From Bacteroidota bacterium (lineage in GTDB: Bacteria; Bacteroidota; Ignavibacteria; Ignavibacteriales; Melioribacteraceae): 64,000 nucleotides of DNA. Every line of letters starts with the position of its first letter. The stretch's first letter is position 1. The position numbers and the translations under genes are program-made. The notes beneath the pieces were generated by a model that was not told where the DNA came from, made no database searches, and saw only the letters and a list, made by a program, of their open reading frames with translations. Below are positions 1 to 9,062 of the stretch, in pieces. Location: positions 248,001 through 312,000 of the forward strand of contig JAHJUE010000022.1 in assembly GCA_018829205.1 (NCBI GenBank), in the 5' to 3' direction.

Positions 1-296
1 AAAAATGTCTGAACCAGCAAATAAATTCCCATCATTCCGTAAAGCATAAAAGGTATTTCGGTAAGATTTGACTTATAAATATTCAGAAACTGAATAAACC
101 ATATATAATCGAAATTGAGAGCCAGTTTATCGCTTAACATTGAACGGTTAAGACTATCAAGCAGCACGGCATAAATAGGGATTGAAAGAAGAAATGCCGA
201 AGAGGCGTTTGCACCCCATAAAAGAAAAACAAATTTCTTATTGTAATAAACCGAACGGGTTCCCATTTGCAATGTTTCTTTAATTGTTCTATACAT
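1..296 (-). CDS. integral membrane protein, C-terminus beyond window (partial)
   Basis: An open frame runs from an ATG at 296 down to the window edge with no stop, so only the first 98 or so residues are visible. It begins MYRTIKETLQ and contains a hydrophobic stretch (FVFLLWGANASSAFLLSIP) and another near the edge (EIPFMLYGMMGIYLLVQ), indicating a multi-pass inner-membrane protein. Its ATG overlaps the TAA stop of the upstream M1 peptidase gene by one base (TAATG), so the two are probably translationally coupled and may act together at the membrane. I do not recognise the family, and no function can be given. Confidence 0.75.
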   Translation of the reverse strand, partial: MYRTIKETLQMGTRSVYYNKKFVFLLWGANASSAFLLSIPIYAVLLDSLNRSMLSDKLALNFDYIWFIQFLNIYKSNLTEIPFMLYGMMGIYLLVQTF

Positions 297-2248
297 TAAA
301 TACTTCCCAGCATCATTAATGCATTCTGGACCCAGAAAAACCATCTAACCGCAAGCGAAAGAGATGCCCAATACTTCCCTTCCATTGTATATGAATTATT
401 AGCGTAATTAATATCCATGATATTTTTATATTCATGGTCAATTACCCCCGCATAAACTTTATTCTTTGTTTCGAACTCAACAATCTTCCACTTCTCTTTC
501 CCGTCCCAATGTTTATATAATGTATCCGTTTCTGTAATTAATGCGATTTCATTTTTAAATATCCCGTCGCCAAGTCTCTCTACAAACACTTCATATTTAT
601 TTCCGTTTTTAACAACGCTGCGTACTTTATAATCAAATATTCTGGAATTCTCAAATACATTTTCCCAGAACCAGGATAAATCAATATCGGAATTCTTATT
701 AACAATATTTATAAAATCCGCGCTTTCCGCGTGAGTGAATTTATAAGTGTCAAAATATTCTTTAAATATTTTCATCATTGTACCATGGCCTAAAATTCTT
801 TCAAGCGAAAGAAGCATAAGTTCAGGTTTAAAATTAGCGTGCACGAAGTACGGATAAAAGAAGGGAATTTTGAATGAAGTGTCGGCTATGGCACCTATAG
901 ACATATTCTTATAATAAGCATTTAACGCGTTTGAACCTTCGGGACGGTGGATATTATTAATAGAATATATAATCGGGATTTCTTCAAATGTAAGAAAATT
1001 AAATCCGTATACGGGAATATAATTTGCAAATTTAAAATTCGCCAAAGGTTCGCCGTAATATTCTTTTAATATTTTAGTCGTAAAATAGCTGGTTATGCCT
1101 TCGTCGAGCCATGCTTCGTTTACTTCGTTATTAGCCACAATTCCGTAAAAGTATTGATGTGAAAATTCATGAACGGTTACATTCTCCGGATCTTGAGTTC
1201 CTTTGGGGGAAAATAACGGCGCGCTTACAGTAAAAAACGTAGGATATTCCATACCGCCGGAATTACTTGTACGCGGAACATCAACAAGAGAAATAGTATT
1301 ATAAGGATAGCCGCCAATATTTTTTTCAAAATATTCCAAAGAATTTTTTACGGCGTCAAAATATCTTGGTATAAATTTTTCTTTTTCAGGCTGAACATAT
1401 GTTTTTACAATTAATTGTCCGCCGTCTTTTTTTGTTAATACTTTTTCATTGTATAAAATATTATCAGTTGCCATCCAAACAAAATCATGCACATTTTCCT
1501 GAAAAAATCTTAATGTTTTTTTATCGATATTTCTTTTTTCATTTATTAGATCTCCGGTTGCCGCAACCGTATAATCCATAGGAACGGAAATAGAAACATC
1601 ATATTTACCGAAATCCGAATAAAAATTTGTAAATGGATGAAATTGATTTGTGGTCCATACCCCTTCTTTAAACACACCGGCTTTAGGAAACCATTGTGAG
1701 ATAAAATAGAAATTTCTGCCTTCGGCATAACCAAAACGTAAAAGCGATTTAGGAATTCTGATTTCATATTCAAAATAAATTTGAGCCGAATCTCCGGGCA
1801 ACAAAGCATTATCAATTATTACTTTAGCCACAGTACTGTCGAATTCATTATTAACATCCGGCTGAAAATAAATAAGTTCTTTTTCAACTCCGTTGACCAG
1901 CAATTTACTTATTACAATTTCTGTTTTTCCTTTGTCGTCAACATTAATTCTTTTATTAAGAAGAGTTTTATTGTTTTTAAATCCGTTTGCATACAAATGA
2001 AATTGGATTTCATTGGTTGAAAAATCTGTTAAATTCCGCCAGATAAGATTTTCTTGTACCTTAAGTAGTTTTGAATCGGTATTTAATTCGGCATAAATTT
2101 GATATTCGGTTTTATATTTTTTTGAATTGTCCGGATTTATTTCAATAAAAGAGTTACTATTTCCGGAATTGCCGCTTAAATTTAATTCGCTTACGTAAGC
2201 GAATCCCGCAAATAGTATTAAAAGAAATAAAATGTAAAGTTTATTCAT
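296..2248 (-). CDS. M1 family zinc metallopeptidase, exported
   Basis: A gluzincin of the M1 aminopeptidase family that should cleave residues from peptide N-termini. Numbered from the chosen ATG, the zinc site is HEFSH at about 360-364, with the third ligand Glu about 383 in NEAWLDEG, giving the exact HExxH-18-E spacing. A GGMEYP segment at about 331-336 corresponds to the M1 exopeptidase GAMEN loop. The N-terminus (MNKLYILFLLILFAGFAYVS) is a signal peptide or anchor, so the enzyme works outside the cytoplasm. I chose the ATG at 2248 because an earlier in-frame start at 2284 adds 12 residues ahead of the signal sequence. The C-terminus is hydrophobic (WFFWVQNALMML), and there is no T9SS sorting domain. 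It is coupled by TAATG to the following membrane-protein gene. Confidence 0.9.
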   Translation of the reverse strand: MNKLYILFLLILFAGFAYVSELNLSGNSGNSNSFIEINPDNSKKYKTEYQIYAELNTDSKLLKVQENLIWRNLTDFSTNEIQFHLYANGFKNNKTLLNKRINVDDKGKTEIVISKLLVNGVEKELIYFQPDVNNEFDSTVAKVIIDNALLPGDSAQIYFEYEIRIPKSLLRFGYAEGRNFYFISQWFPKAGVFKEGVWTTNQFHPFTNFYSDFGKYDVSISVPMDYTVAATGDLINEKRNIDKKTLRFFQENVHDFVWMATDNILYNEKVLTKKDGGQLIVKTYVQPEKEKFIPRYFDAVKNSLEYFEKNIGGYPYNTISLVDVPRTSNSGGMEYPTFFTVSAPLFSPKGTQDPENVTVHEFSHQYFYGIVANNEVNEAWLDEGITSYFTTKILKEYYGEPLANFKFANYIPVYGFNFLTFEEIPIIYSINNIHRPEGSNALNAYYKNMSIGAIADTSFKIPFFYPYFVHANFKPELMLLSLERILGHGTMMKIFKEYFDTYKFTHAESADFINIVNKNSDIDLSWFWENVFENSRIFDYKVRSVVKNGNKYEVFVERLGDGIFKNEIALITETDTLYKHWDGKEKWKIVEFETKNKVYAGVIDHEYKNIMDINYANNSYTMEGKYWASLSLAVRWFFWVQNALMMLGSI

Positions 2249-2314
2249 GATGTCAAAATTAAAGATATAGCTTGTTATTAGCAATTAACCGGCAGTATAA
2301 AATCTCACCTTAAT

Positions 2315-2332
2315 ATAACCCAAATAGGTTAT
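2315..2332. promoter_or_regulatory. short inverted repeat between divergent genes
   Basis: ATAACC-CAAATA-GGTTAT is a perfect 6-bp inverted repeat with a 6-base spacer. It lies in the 140-base divergent region between the M1 peptidase and the TonB receptor operon. The position fits an operator, but arms this short occur often by chance in AT-rich DNA. Confidence 0.25.
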
Positions 2333-2391
2333 TGTAATAATATCCTGGTAAAGCTATTATTATTATGAAATTAAAACAATACGAGGCGTAA

Positions 2392-4722
2392 TTGAACTTC
2401 CCCGCATTTAAGCATCTGATCATTATTATATTTGTTTTGTTATGCTTTAATTACATAAACGCTCAAACTAATGATGTTACTATTTCAGGTTTTGTAACCG
2501 ACGCATCAACCGGCGAAGCTTTAATTGGAGCTAACATACTTTTATACTCAGATACCGTTAATGTTAACAATCGCCCTTTAAGAGGAACCAGCACAAACAG
2601 ATACGGATTTTACGCTTTGCCTAAAATAACCTCCGGCAAGTATTTTGTAATTTATAGGAGTCTGGGTTATAAAACGGTAGTAAATGAATTTAACGTAACT
2701 TTAACATCCGGGATCGTAAAGAATAATGTTGAAATGATCGGAGAAGAAGTTCAGATTGACGAAGTATTGGTAAAAGCTCAAAAAGAAAAAGATATTCTAA
2801 TAAGCAAAATCGATATACCGGAAGCAATATTAAAACAACTCCCTTCATTAAGCGGCGAAATAGAAATATTTAAGTCGCTTGCCATGCTTCCCGGAGTGCA
2901 GACTGCTTCAGAAATATCAAGCGGATTATATATCAGAGGAGGATCTCCAGATCAGACTCTTACATTGGTTGACGGAATGGTTTTATATAATCCTTCGCAT
3001 CTCGGTAATTTCACAAGCACATTTAACTCCAACGCGCTTCAGGATTTAAGATTAATTAAAGGCGCATTCCCGGCAGAATACGGAGGCAGATTATCAAGTG
3101 TTCTTGATATTACTTTAAGAAGCGGAAGCAAGGAAAAAGATAAAGGCACAATCGGATTGGGGGCAATTAATTCTTTTATAACTATGGAAGGTCCGCTTAC
3201 GGATAATTCTACATATATGATTGCCGGTCGAGGCATGTATTACGATGCATTTCAAAAAACATTTAATAATGAAAGTTCTGTCCCCCGTTACAATTTTTAC
3301 GATATAAACTCCAAGTTCACATATTCAATTTCCGAAAACGATGTTGTTTCATTATCCGCTTTTTTCAGCCGCGATCATTTATACAGTCCGGGAAACGCAA
3401 GCAGGTTAATTTATGATATATCATGGCAGAACGGTGCGTTTAATATTAACTGGCTTCAGAATACATCAAAATCAGTTTTAACGAACACAACGGTAAGTTA
3501 TATCAATTATGAGTTTAAATCGATTCTTGACGACGACCCGGCCGCGGTTTCGGCATCTGATTATTTCTCAAAATCAATTCTTAATGATTTTTTGATCAGG
3601 AAAAGTTTTGATTTCTACTGGCACGAAGACCATACAATCAAAACCGGGATCGATTTCTCAATTCATAATTATGATATAGTTTCAAGTAATTTTTATGATG
3701 TGAACTTTGAAACCAACGAATTGTTAAGGGAACAGCATAGCGCCAAAGAGGCTTCGTTTTATCTTCAGAACGAATCTCATTTCTCGTCCTTATTCAGCAC
3801 CAATATCGGTTTACGATTATATTATTTTAGTGAAAGTAAATTTTTTGATTTTGAGCCGAGAATTTCTCTTTCATTTTCTTTAACACAGGACTTATCAATT
3901 AAAGCCGCATATGCCACCGCTCATCAGTTTCTGCATCTGCTTACAAGAAATGATAAATCGCTGCCAACAGATTTATGGCTACCTTCATCAAAAAATATAG
4001 ATCCCAGCCGCTCAACACAATATGTAGCCGGAATTGAGCAGCTATTCGATAATCAGAAATATTTAGTAAGTATTGAAGCATATTACCGCGATATGAAAAA
4101 CTTATACGAGTTTAAGGAATCATCTGACTTTAATTATGCCGAACCGATTTATACACAGTTAACCAAGGGAGAAGGCGAAGCATACGGATTGGAATTCTTT
4201 TTGAATAAAAGAAGCGGAGATTTTACCGGCTGGATTGGTTATTCAATGGCATGGACAAGAAGGTTGTTTCCGGATTTAAATGCGGGTAAAATATTTTACC
4301 CGAGATACGACAGGCGGCATGACGTATCGGTAGTTTTAGCGTATGCCGTTACTGAAAACTTCAGCGTAAGCCTTACATGGTTGTATGCAACGGGACAGGG
4401 TTTTACTCTCCCATTCGGTCAATACCAGTTTGAAGATATACTGCCCAATCCCAACAGTGAAATTAAACTTGATTATTCCGAAAGGAACGGCTATAAACTT
4501 CCCGATTATCATAAGCTGGATATTAATTTCTCATATAAATTCAACTTCATGAAATTACCTTTTGAAATTTACTGCAATCTTTTAAATGTTTACAACAGAC
4601 AGAATGCTTTCGCGCATTATGTAACAATTGAAGACAGCGGCGGCGGAAAAAACGTTCCCGTGCAAAAACAAATTACTTTGTTCCCTTTTATACCAACAGT
4701 CGGTCTTAAAGTAGATTTTTAA
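2392..4722 (+). CDS. TonB-dependent outer-membrane receptor with carboxypeptidase-regulatory-like N-domain
   Basis: Outer-membrane active transporter or receptor energised by TonB. The layout is: signal peptide about 1-24 (cut after YINA); a CarboxypepD-regulatory-like beta-sandwich about 27-110 (SGFVTDASTGEALIGANILL); a plug domain about 145-245 containing GLYIRGGSPDQTLTLVDG and YGGRLSSVLDITLRSG; then a beta-barrel to the end, closing with aromatic Phe776 (VGLKVDF). At 776 residues it is in the shorter half of the family. Translation appears to start at TTG. A DUF4249 lipoprotein follows after 10 bases, a pairing common in Bacteroidota, and then the rhodanese-like lipoprotein array, which suggests a shared ligand. 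The substrate cannot be read from the sequence. Confidence 0.93.
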   Translation: MNFPAFKHLIIIIFVLLCFNYINAQTNDVTISGFVTDASTGEALIGANILLYSDTVNVNNRPLRGTSTNRYGFYALPKITSGKYFVIYRSLGYKTVVNEFNVTLTSGIVKNNVEMIGEEVQIDEVLVKAQKEKDILISKIDIPEAILKQLPSLSGEIEIFKSLAMLPGVQTASEISSGLYIRGGSPDQTLTLVDGMVLYNPSHLGNFTSTFNSNALQDLRLIKGAFPAEYGGRLSSVLDITLRSGSKEKDKGTIGLGAINSFITMEGPLTDNSTYMIAGRGMYYDAFQKTFNNESSVPRYNFYDINSKFTYSISENDVVSLSAFFSRDHLYSPGNASRLIYDISWQNGAFNINWLQNTSKSVLTNTTVSYINYEFKSILDDDPAAVSASDYFSKSILNDFLIRKSFDFYWHEDHTIKTGIDFSIHNYDIVSSNFYDVNFETNELLREQHSAKEASFYLQNESHFSSLFSTNIGLRLYYFSESKFFDFEPRISLSFSLTQDLSIKAAYATAHQFLHLLTRNDKSLPTDLWLPSSKNIDPSRSTQYVAGIEQLFDNQKYLVSIEAYYRDMKNLYEFKESSDFNYAEPIYTQLTKGEGEAYGLEFFLNKRSGDFTGWIGYSMAWTRRLFPDLNAGKIFYPRYDRRHDVSVVLAYAVTENFSVSLTWLYATGQGFTLPFGQYQFEDILPNPNSEIKLDYSERNGYKLPDYHKLDINFSYKFNFMKLPFEIYCNLLNVYNRQNAFAHYVTIEDSGGGKNVPVQKQITLFPFIPTVGLKVDF

Positions 4723-4732
4723 CGGTGAGAAA

Positions 4733-5527
4733 ATGAAAAAAAATATAACATTTATAATAATTTTATCCGCAATAATATTTACAAACTGCGAAAATGAACA
4801 GGTTGTTGAAATTTCCGATTCCTACATTGAGAAAGTTGTTGTAAGGGCGGAACTAGTTAAAGACAGTCTTTTCCAGGGTGTTTCAATAACAAGAACTCTT
4901 CCGCTTAACCAGCCCTATGATTTTAATTACGCGGAGTTTGAAAGTTTTACCGGATACCTAAGAATAAATGATACCGTTATTGTTCCCCTGCATTACACGG
5001 AAAACGGAATATATAAACCTCTGCATAGTTTGAGAATTAAAGGAAATAAAAAATATGAATTAATTGCGAATGCCGGAGGAACACAAATATATGCCGAAAC
5101 ATTTATACCTGATACAACCGTAATTATAAAGTCATATTTTAAGGATAATATATTCCTGGAAGCCCGTATAATTCCCAATTCGCATTATTCTTACGGGGCG
5201 GTTTGGGCAATTCAATCTTCTGTTAACCCGGTATTCGCCGATGATTTTTTCAGTATTGTAGAGCCATTGAGCAACTCAGGAACAATTAATGTGCAGACAA
5301 AAGAATTCTCTCTAAATTATTTGAATAACCCGGGATTAAGAATTCAAGTTTATGCCTTTGATAAAAACTTCACTCCATATTTTAAAACTAAAAAATACTC
5401 TCAATCCATTACAAATACATTCGGTCAAGGCGGAGGTTCTGTTACTTGGAATGTAAAAGGAGAAAATGTAATAGGAATTTTTATTGGTTATGCCCGTTCG
5501 CAGCTTATTAAACCTGACAGAGATTAG
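4733..5527 (+). CDS. DUF4249-type lipoprotein, partner of the TonB receptor
   Basis: A 264-residue lipoprotein with a type II signal (hydrophobic IIILSAIIFTNC, lipobox Cys about 19). The mature region resembles DUF4249: a beta-rich start reading VVVRAELVKDSLFQGVSITRT, then a domain with YELIANAGGTQIYAETFIPDT. DUF4249 proteins are typically encoded next to TonB receptors with CarboxypepD-like N-domains and are presumed to be surface subunits of those receptors; their biochemistry is not established. Here the gene starts 10 bases after the receptor and ends 17 bases before the first rhodanese-like lipoprotein, so it is very probably cotranscribed with both. The residues after the lipobox Cys (CENE) are acidic, as in lipoproteins exported to the cell surface in this phylum. 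Confidence 0.8.
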   Translation: MKKNITFIIILSAIIFTNCENEQVVEISDSYIEKVVVRAELVKDSLFQGVSITRTLPLNQPYDFNYAEFESFTGYLRINDTVIVPLHYTENGIYKPLHSLRIKGNKKYELIANAGGTQIYAETFIPDTTVIIKSYFKDNIFLEARIIPNSHYSYGAVWAIQSSVNPVFADDFFSIVEPLSNSGTINVQTKEFSLNYLNNPGLRIQVYAFDKNFTPYFKTKKYSQSITNTFGQGGGSVTWNVKGENVIGIFIGYARSQLIKPDRD

Positions 5528-5544
5528 AACAAGGAAATACTTTG

Positions 5545-6666
5545 ATGCGCCAAATATATTTTATATTCATAATTTCAATAATTGTAATCGCAAATTTAAG
5601 ATGTATTGAAGAAAACATTGCGGTCAATTCAACAGAAGAGCTTGATAATTCGGCATTGCTTCTTCGAGAATTTGAAGAACGGGGCGACTTCATAAATTCG
5701 GATGAATTCCCGGCTTTAATTAGTGCCGATTCGGTATTTACGGAATTAGATAACTTTACGGTTATTGATGTAAGAAACTTATCTGATTTTTTACAGGGCC
5801 ATATAACAAATTCGGTAAATGTAACGAAAGAAAATTTGTATGATTATGTTGCAGGTCTTGAGAATAATAAAAATAAGATACTTCTTGTAAGCAATACAGG
5901 TCAGGCCGCAGCTTATTATTTAACGTTGTTAAGATATGCAGGATTTAAAAATGTTTATTCACTAAAATTTGGGATTGCAGTTTGGAACGATAATTTCGCT
6001 CATTTATGGAAAAATAATTTTAATAATTTTATCAACGATTCCAGTTCACCTTTTAATCCCCAATATGATTTCAATCATATCGCGCAATATTATAAAGCAT
6101 CGTCAAACAGACTGCCTGAATTACAATTAAGCAAGGAAAATCTAACGGTAACTGAAATAGCCGAAGAAAGAATTAGAGCTGCAATAAATCTAGGGTTTGA
6201 TGAAAAATCATCGGGCGAAATAATAACGGAAAACACCGTAGGTATTGAATACATAACATGGAAAAATTATAAAAACACAAATGAGTTTTTTATTATCTGT
6301 TTCGCTAACACGGCGCTTTATTTCAGACCGAATACATCCCGCGGCTGTCTTTTACAGTGTTCTGGCCATCCTTGGGGAACTTATTTATATAATGCATTTC
6401 CTCCCTACGGCGATTTAAGAAGCACTGCAGATTTGCAGTCGTTGCCTAACAATAAACCAATTATTATTTACAGTTTCACAGGTGAAAGAAGCGCAATGGC
6501 TGTAGCTTATTTAAAAATGCTCGGTTATGATGCGCGATCTGTTGTTTTCGGAGGACATTACATGTTCCGCTCCAGGTTTATAACAACTAATTTTTATTCA
6601 TCGGAACTGCTTGCAAGTTTCGGAATACAGGAAAGTAGTTTTAAAAATTACCCTTATTCAAATTAG
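5545..6666 (+). CDS. double rhodanese-like lipoprotein, Cys-less (paralog 1 of 5)
   Basis: A 373-residue lipoprotein. The signal ends in ANLRC (Cys20), followed by acidic IEEN. After a family-wide segment (NSALLLREFEERGDF) comes a rhodanese-like domain, about 56-155: VIDVR, GHI, then the active-site loop VSNTGQAA, where Ser116 occupies the position of the sulfur-carrying Cys. A second rhodanese-like half, about 265-340, has GHPWGTYLY (matching GHIPGA) and the loop YSFTGERSA with Ser310 in place of Cys and Arg kept. Neither half can form a normal persulfide, so a binding or structural role is more likely than sulfurtransfer. A separate conserved Cys sits in IICFANTALY (about 252), and a CLLQC pair follows. 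I chose ATG 5545 over TTG 5542; AAGGAAA upstream is a plausible ribosome site. Confidence 0.82.
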   Translation: MRQIYFIFIISIIVIANLRCIEENIAVNSTEELDNSALLLREFEERGDFINSDEFPALISADSVFTELDNFTVIDVRNLSDFLQGHITNSVNVTKENLYDYVAGLENNKNKILLVSNTGQAAAYYLTLLRYAGFKNVYSLKFGIAVWNDNFAHLWKNNFNNFINDSSSPFNPQYDFNHIAQYYKASSNRLPELQLSKENLTVTEIAEERIRAAINLGFDEKSSGEIITENTVGIEYITWKNYKNTNEFFIICFANTALYFRPNTSRGCLLQCSGHPWGTYLYNAFPPYGDLRSTADLQSLPNNKPIIIYSFTGERSAMAVAYLKMLGYDARSVVFGGHYMFRSRFITTNFYSSELLASFGIQESSFKNYPYSN

Positions 6667-6698
6667 AACAATTTATTTAAAACGGGACTTTAATTATA

Positions 6699-7826
6699 AT
6701 GTTAAGACTAATAAATAGTATAATAATAACTTTGATGTTAATTATTATTTCTGGTTGTCTTGAAGAAAACATTTCAGTAACAGCAACAGAGGATTTTAAT
6801 AATTCAGCGCTGCTTTTACGAGAACTTGAAGAACGCGGCGACTTTATTAATTCACCGGAATTCCCTGCCTTGGTTAGCGCCGAATCGGTATATAATGCAT
6901 TTAACAGCTATATAATAATTGATATAAGACCAAAAATAGAATATGATAACGGACATATAATAAACTCAATAAACGTAAACAGCGATGAATTATACGAATA
7001 CGCAACTAAAATTGATGCCGGGACTAAAAGTATTCTGCTTGTCAGCAGAACCGGCCAAGCAGCGGCATATTATTTAACACTTTTAAGATATGCGGGAATA
7101 AAAAATATATATTCTCTTAAGTTCGGAATAGCGGTTTGGAATAATTACTTTGCTCATCTATGGACAAATAATTTTAATAATTTTATTGACGACAGAGCCG
7201 ATTCGGAATTAGCAAACGGACAATATGATTTTAACAATATTGCTCAATATTTCAAACCGGCTTCCAACAAATTGCCGAATATAAACCTTAGCAAACCAAA
7301 TTTATCTCAGAAAGAAATTACCGATGAAAGAATCAAGGAAGTAATTGCTTTAGGATTTGACGAAGCAAGCTATGGAAATATTATTACAGAAAATACTGTA
7401 GGCATCGAATATGTCGCATGGAAAGACTACAAAACTAGCGAAGAGTTTTTTATAGTTTGTTATGCAAACTCTGAATTATATTTTAGACCGCAGGAAACAA
7501 GGGGTTGTCTTCTTGAATGTTCTTCGCACCCGTGGGGCACACATTTATACAATGCCTTCTACCCTTACAATGATTTTAGAAGTTCGGCAGAACTACAGAG
7601 TCTTCCGAATAACAAACCGATTATTATTTACAGTTTTACCGGTGAAAGAAGCGCGATGGCCGTCGCATTTCTTAAATTGTTCGGATATAACGCAAAGTCA
7701 GTTATATTCGGAGGCCAATATATGTTCCATTCAAGATTTGTAACAACAAATTATAATTCATCCGAATCTTTATCGAAATTTGGAATTACAGAAAAAAGTT
7801 TTAAGAATTACCCATACTCTAATTAA
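6699..7826 (+). CDS. double rhodanese-like lipoprotein, Cys-less (paralog 2 of 5)
   Basis: Closest relative of the preceding gene; the two share long identical stretches (NNKPIIIYSFTGERSAMAV; the ending KNYPYSN). Lipobox ISGC followed by LEEN. The first rhodanese-like domain has IDIRP, GHI and the loop VSRTGQAAAYY with Ser for the catalytic Cys. The second has SHPWGTHLY and YSFTGERSA, again Ser for Cys with Arg retained. The CLLEC pair and the IVCYANSELY cysteine are conserved with paralog 1. It lies 32 bases after paralog 1 and looks like a recent tandem duplication of it. The 147-base gap after this gene divides the array into a similar pair and a more diverged trio. Confidence 0.82.
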   Translation: MLRLINSIIITLMLIIISGCLEENISVTATEDFNNSALLLRELEERGDFINSPEFPALVSAESVYNAFNSYIIIDIRPKIEYDNGHIINSINVNSDELYEYATKIDAGTKSILLVSRTGQAAAYYLTLLRYAGIKNIYSLKFGIAVWNNYFAHLWTNNFNNFIDDRADSELANGQYDFNNIAQYFKPASNKLPNINLSKPNLSQKEITDERIKEVIALGFDEASYGNIITENTVGIEYVAWKDYKTSEEFFIVCYANSELYFRPQETRGCLLECSSHPWGTHLYNAFYPYNDFRSSAELQSLPNNKPIIIYSFTGERSAMAVAFLKLFGYNAKSVIFGGQYMFHSRFVTTNYNSSESLSKFGITEKSFKNYPYSN

Positions 7827-7985
7827 GTATAATGTACAGTTAGTTAACGATTGGCTTTTTATAGATTTTATAACATAAACTTTTTGTTATAAGCAATTTT
7901 ACTATTTCCGATAATAATACAGTTCGTTTGTATAATATTAATCGGACTAAAATAACTAACTCTAATTACAGTTATGGATGAGCTA
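7827..7985 (+). promoter_or_regulatory. longest gap in the rhodanese array, with hairpin and possible internal promoter
   Basis: The other joints in this array are 32 bases or less, so this gap stands out. It holds a perfect 8-bp inverted repeat TTATAACA (7868-7875) / TGTTATAA (7885-7892) with a 9-base spacer, and a TATAAT sequence at 7931-7936 that could serve as a -10 element. A fainter pair, AGTTAGTTA (7838-7846) and TAACTAACT (7953-7961), brackets the whole gap. A terminator or attenuator followed by a secondary promoter for paralogs 3-5 would explain it, but AT-rich sequence makes each element weak alone. Confidence 0.35.
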
Positions 7986-9038
7986 ATGAATTATTCCACA
8001 TTAATATTATTTTTTTTAATATTATTAACCGCATGTATTGATAATAATGATTTACTATTGAATTCAACAGTACCGTTAGAACAAAATGCCTTAATTTTAA
8101 GAGAAGCCGAAAGCAGAGGATATTTTTTAAACACGCCTGAATTCCCGGCATTGTTAAATTCCGAGGATATATATAATGAAATCGAAAATTATAATATAAT
8201 AGATGTCCGTCCTGCTGATCATTATAATTCGGGATATATAAATAACTCAATTAATATTAATCATAAAGATTTGTATGATTATGTAAGTAATTTGGAGTCA
8301 GACAAACCTATATTATTGGTAAGCATTAATGGACAGGCTTCAGCTTACTACACTTCCCTTTTCAGATCGTATGGAATAAAAAATATTTACTCATTAAAAT
8401 TTGGAATAGCCGGGTGGAATAAATTATTTGAATATGAAATGATGGATTACATAGGAAATAAATCTTTAGGACATTCGATATTTCATTCCACTAATGGAAA
8501 ACATTATAATCTGCCCGAAATTATTGAAGATACTGCTTCAGAAAATATCAAAGAGATATTTGATCAAAGAATAAAAAATCTTTTTCAGGAAGGATTTAAT
8601 GAAATATTATCCAATAAGCAGATAGAAGATTCGCAAAATGATATCAGTTCATGCAGCTTCGGATATCTATATTCCAATATTAATCAAAATGAAATATTTG
8701 TCATGGCCAGCACAACAACTGATATTAAATATAATTTTCCAAAACCAGCAGGCACCATAATTTTTCACCCGTTTAACGGTATAAATGATTTTTATTCAAC
8801 GGAAAAATTACAGACAATTCCTTCCGATAAAATAATAACATGTTTTAGTTATTCGGGTCAGATTAGCGCAGCTACAGTAGCATATTTAAGACTATTAGGA
8901 TATAACGCCAAGTCGCTTTTATTCGGCGTACAATATTACGGGTACGATGCTATTAAAAACACTATAAGTACAGGAAGATTATATATTTACAATTCATCTA
9001 ATGATTTCCCGATTATAAAAATAAATAATGTGCAGTAA
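7986..9038 (+). CDS. double rhodanese-like lipoprotein, Cys-less (paralog 3 of 5)
   Basis: A 350-residue member of the array. I chose the second ATG (7986) because the signal MNYSTLILFFLILLTAC then starts without acidic residues; the ATG at 7974 would add MDEL. Lipobox LTAC followed by IDNND. The first rhodanese-like domain has IDVRP, GYI and the loop VSINGQASAYY (Ser for Cys). The second ends in the loop FSYSGQISAAT, where both the catalytic Cys and the Arg of the motif are lost. This is the most diverged member: it lacks the CLLxC pair and the otherwise conserved Cys before the ALY/DLY motif. A Cys at TCFSYSG lies two residues ahead of the catalytic position and is not equivalent to it. Confidence 0.8.
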   Translation: MNYSTLILFFLILLTACIDNNDLLLNSTVPLEQNALILREAESRGYFLNTPEFPALLNSEDIYNEIENYNIIDVRPADHYNSGYINNSININHKDLYDYVSNLESDKPILLVSINGQASAYYTSLFRSYGIKNIYSLKFGIAGWNKLFEYEMMDYIGNKSLGHSIFHSTNGKHYNLPEIIEDTASENIKEIFDQRIKNLFQEGFNEILSNKQIEDSQNDISSCSFGYLYSNINQNEIFVMASTTTDIKYNFPKPAGTIIFHPFNGINDFYSTEKLQTIPSDKIITCFSYSGQISAATVAYLRLLGYNAKSLLFGVQYYGYDAIKNTISTGRLYIYNSSNDFPIIKINNVQ

Positions 9039-9062
9039 AGGAATAGAATAAAGATACTAATT

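Noticed and set aside
296-2248. M1 peptidase as a T9SS cargo protein
   Set aside because: No C-terminal sorting domain is visible; the protein ends in a hydrophobic segment directly coupled to a membrane-protein gene.
6343-6372. Possible heme-binding CxxxC..H motif in rhodanese paralogs 1 and 2 (CLLQCSGH, CLLECSSH)
   Set aside because: Heme c needs His directly after the second Cys (CxxCH or CxxxCH); here two residues separate Cys and His, so the motif does not fit.
8834-8866. Cys in TCFSYSG of paralog 3 as a surviving rhodanese nucleophile
   Set aside because: It lies two residues before the loop's first position, within the beta-strand; the residue aligned with the catalytic Cys is Ser.
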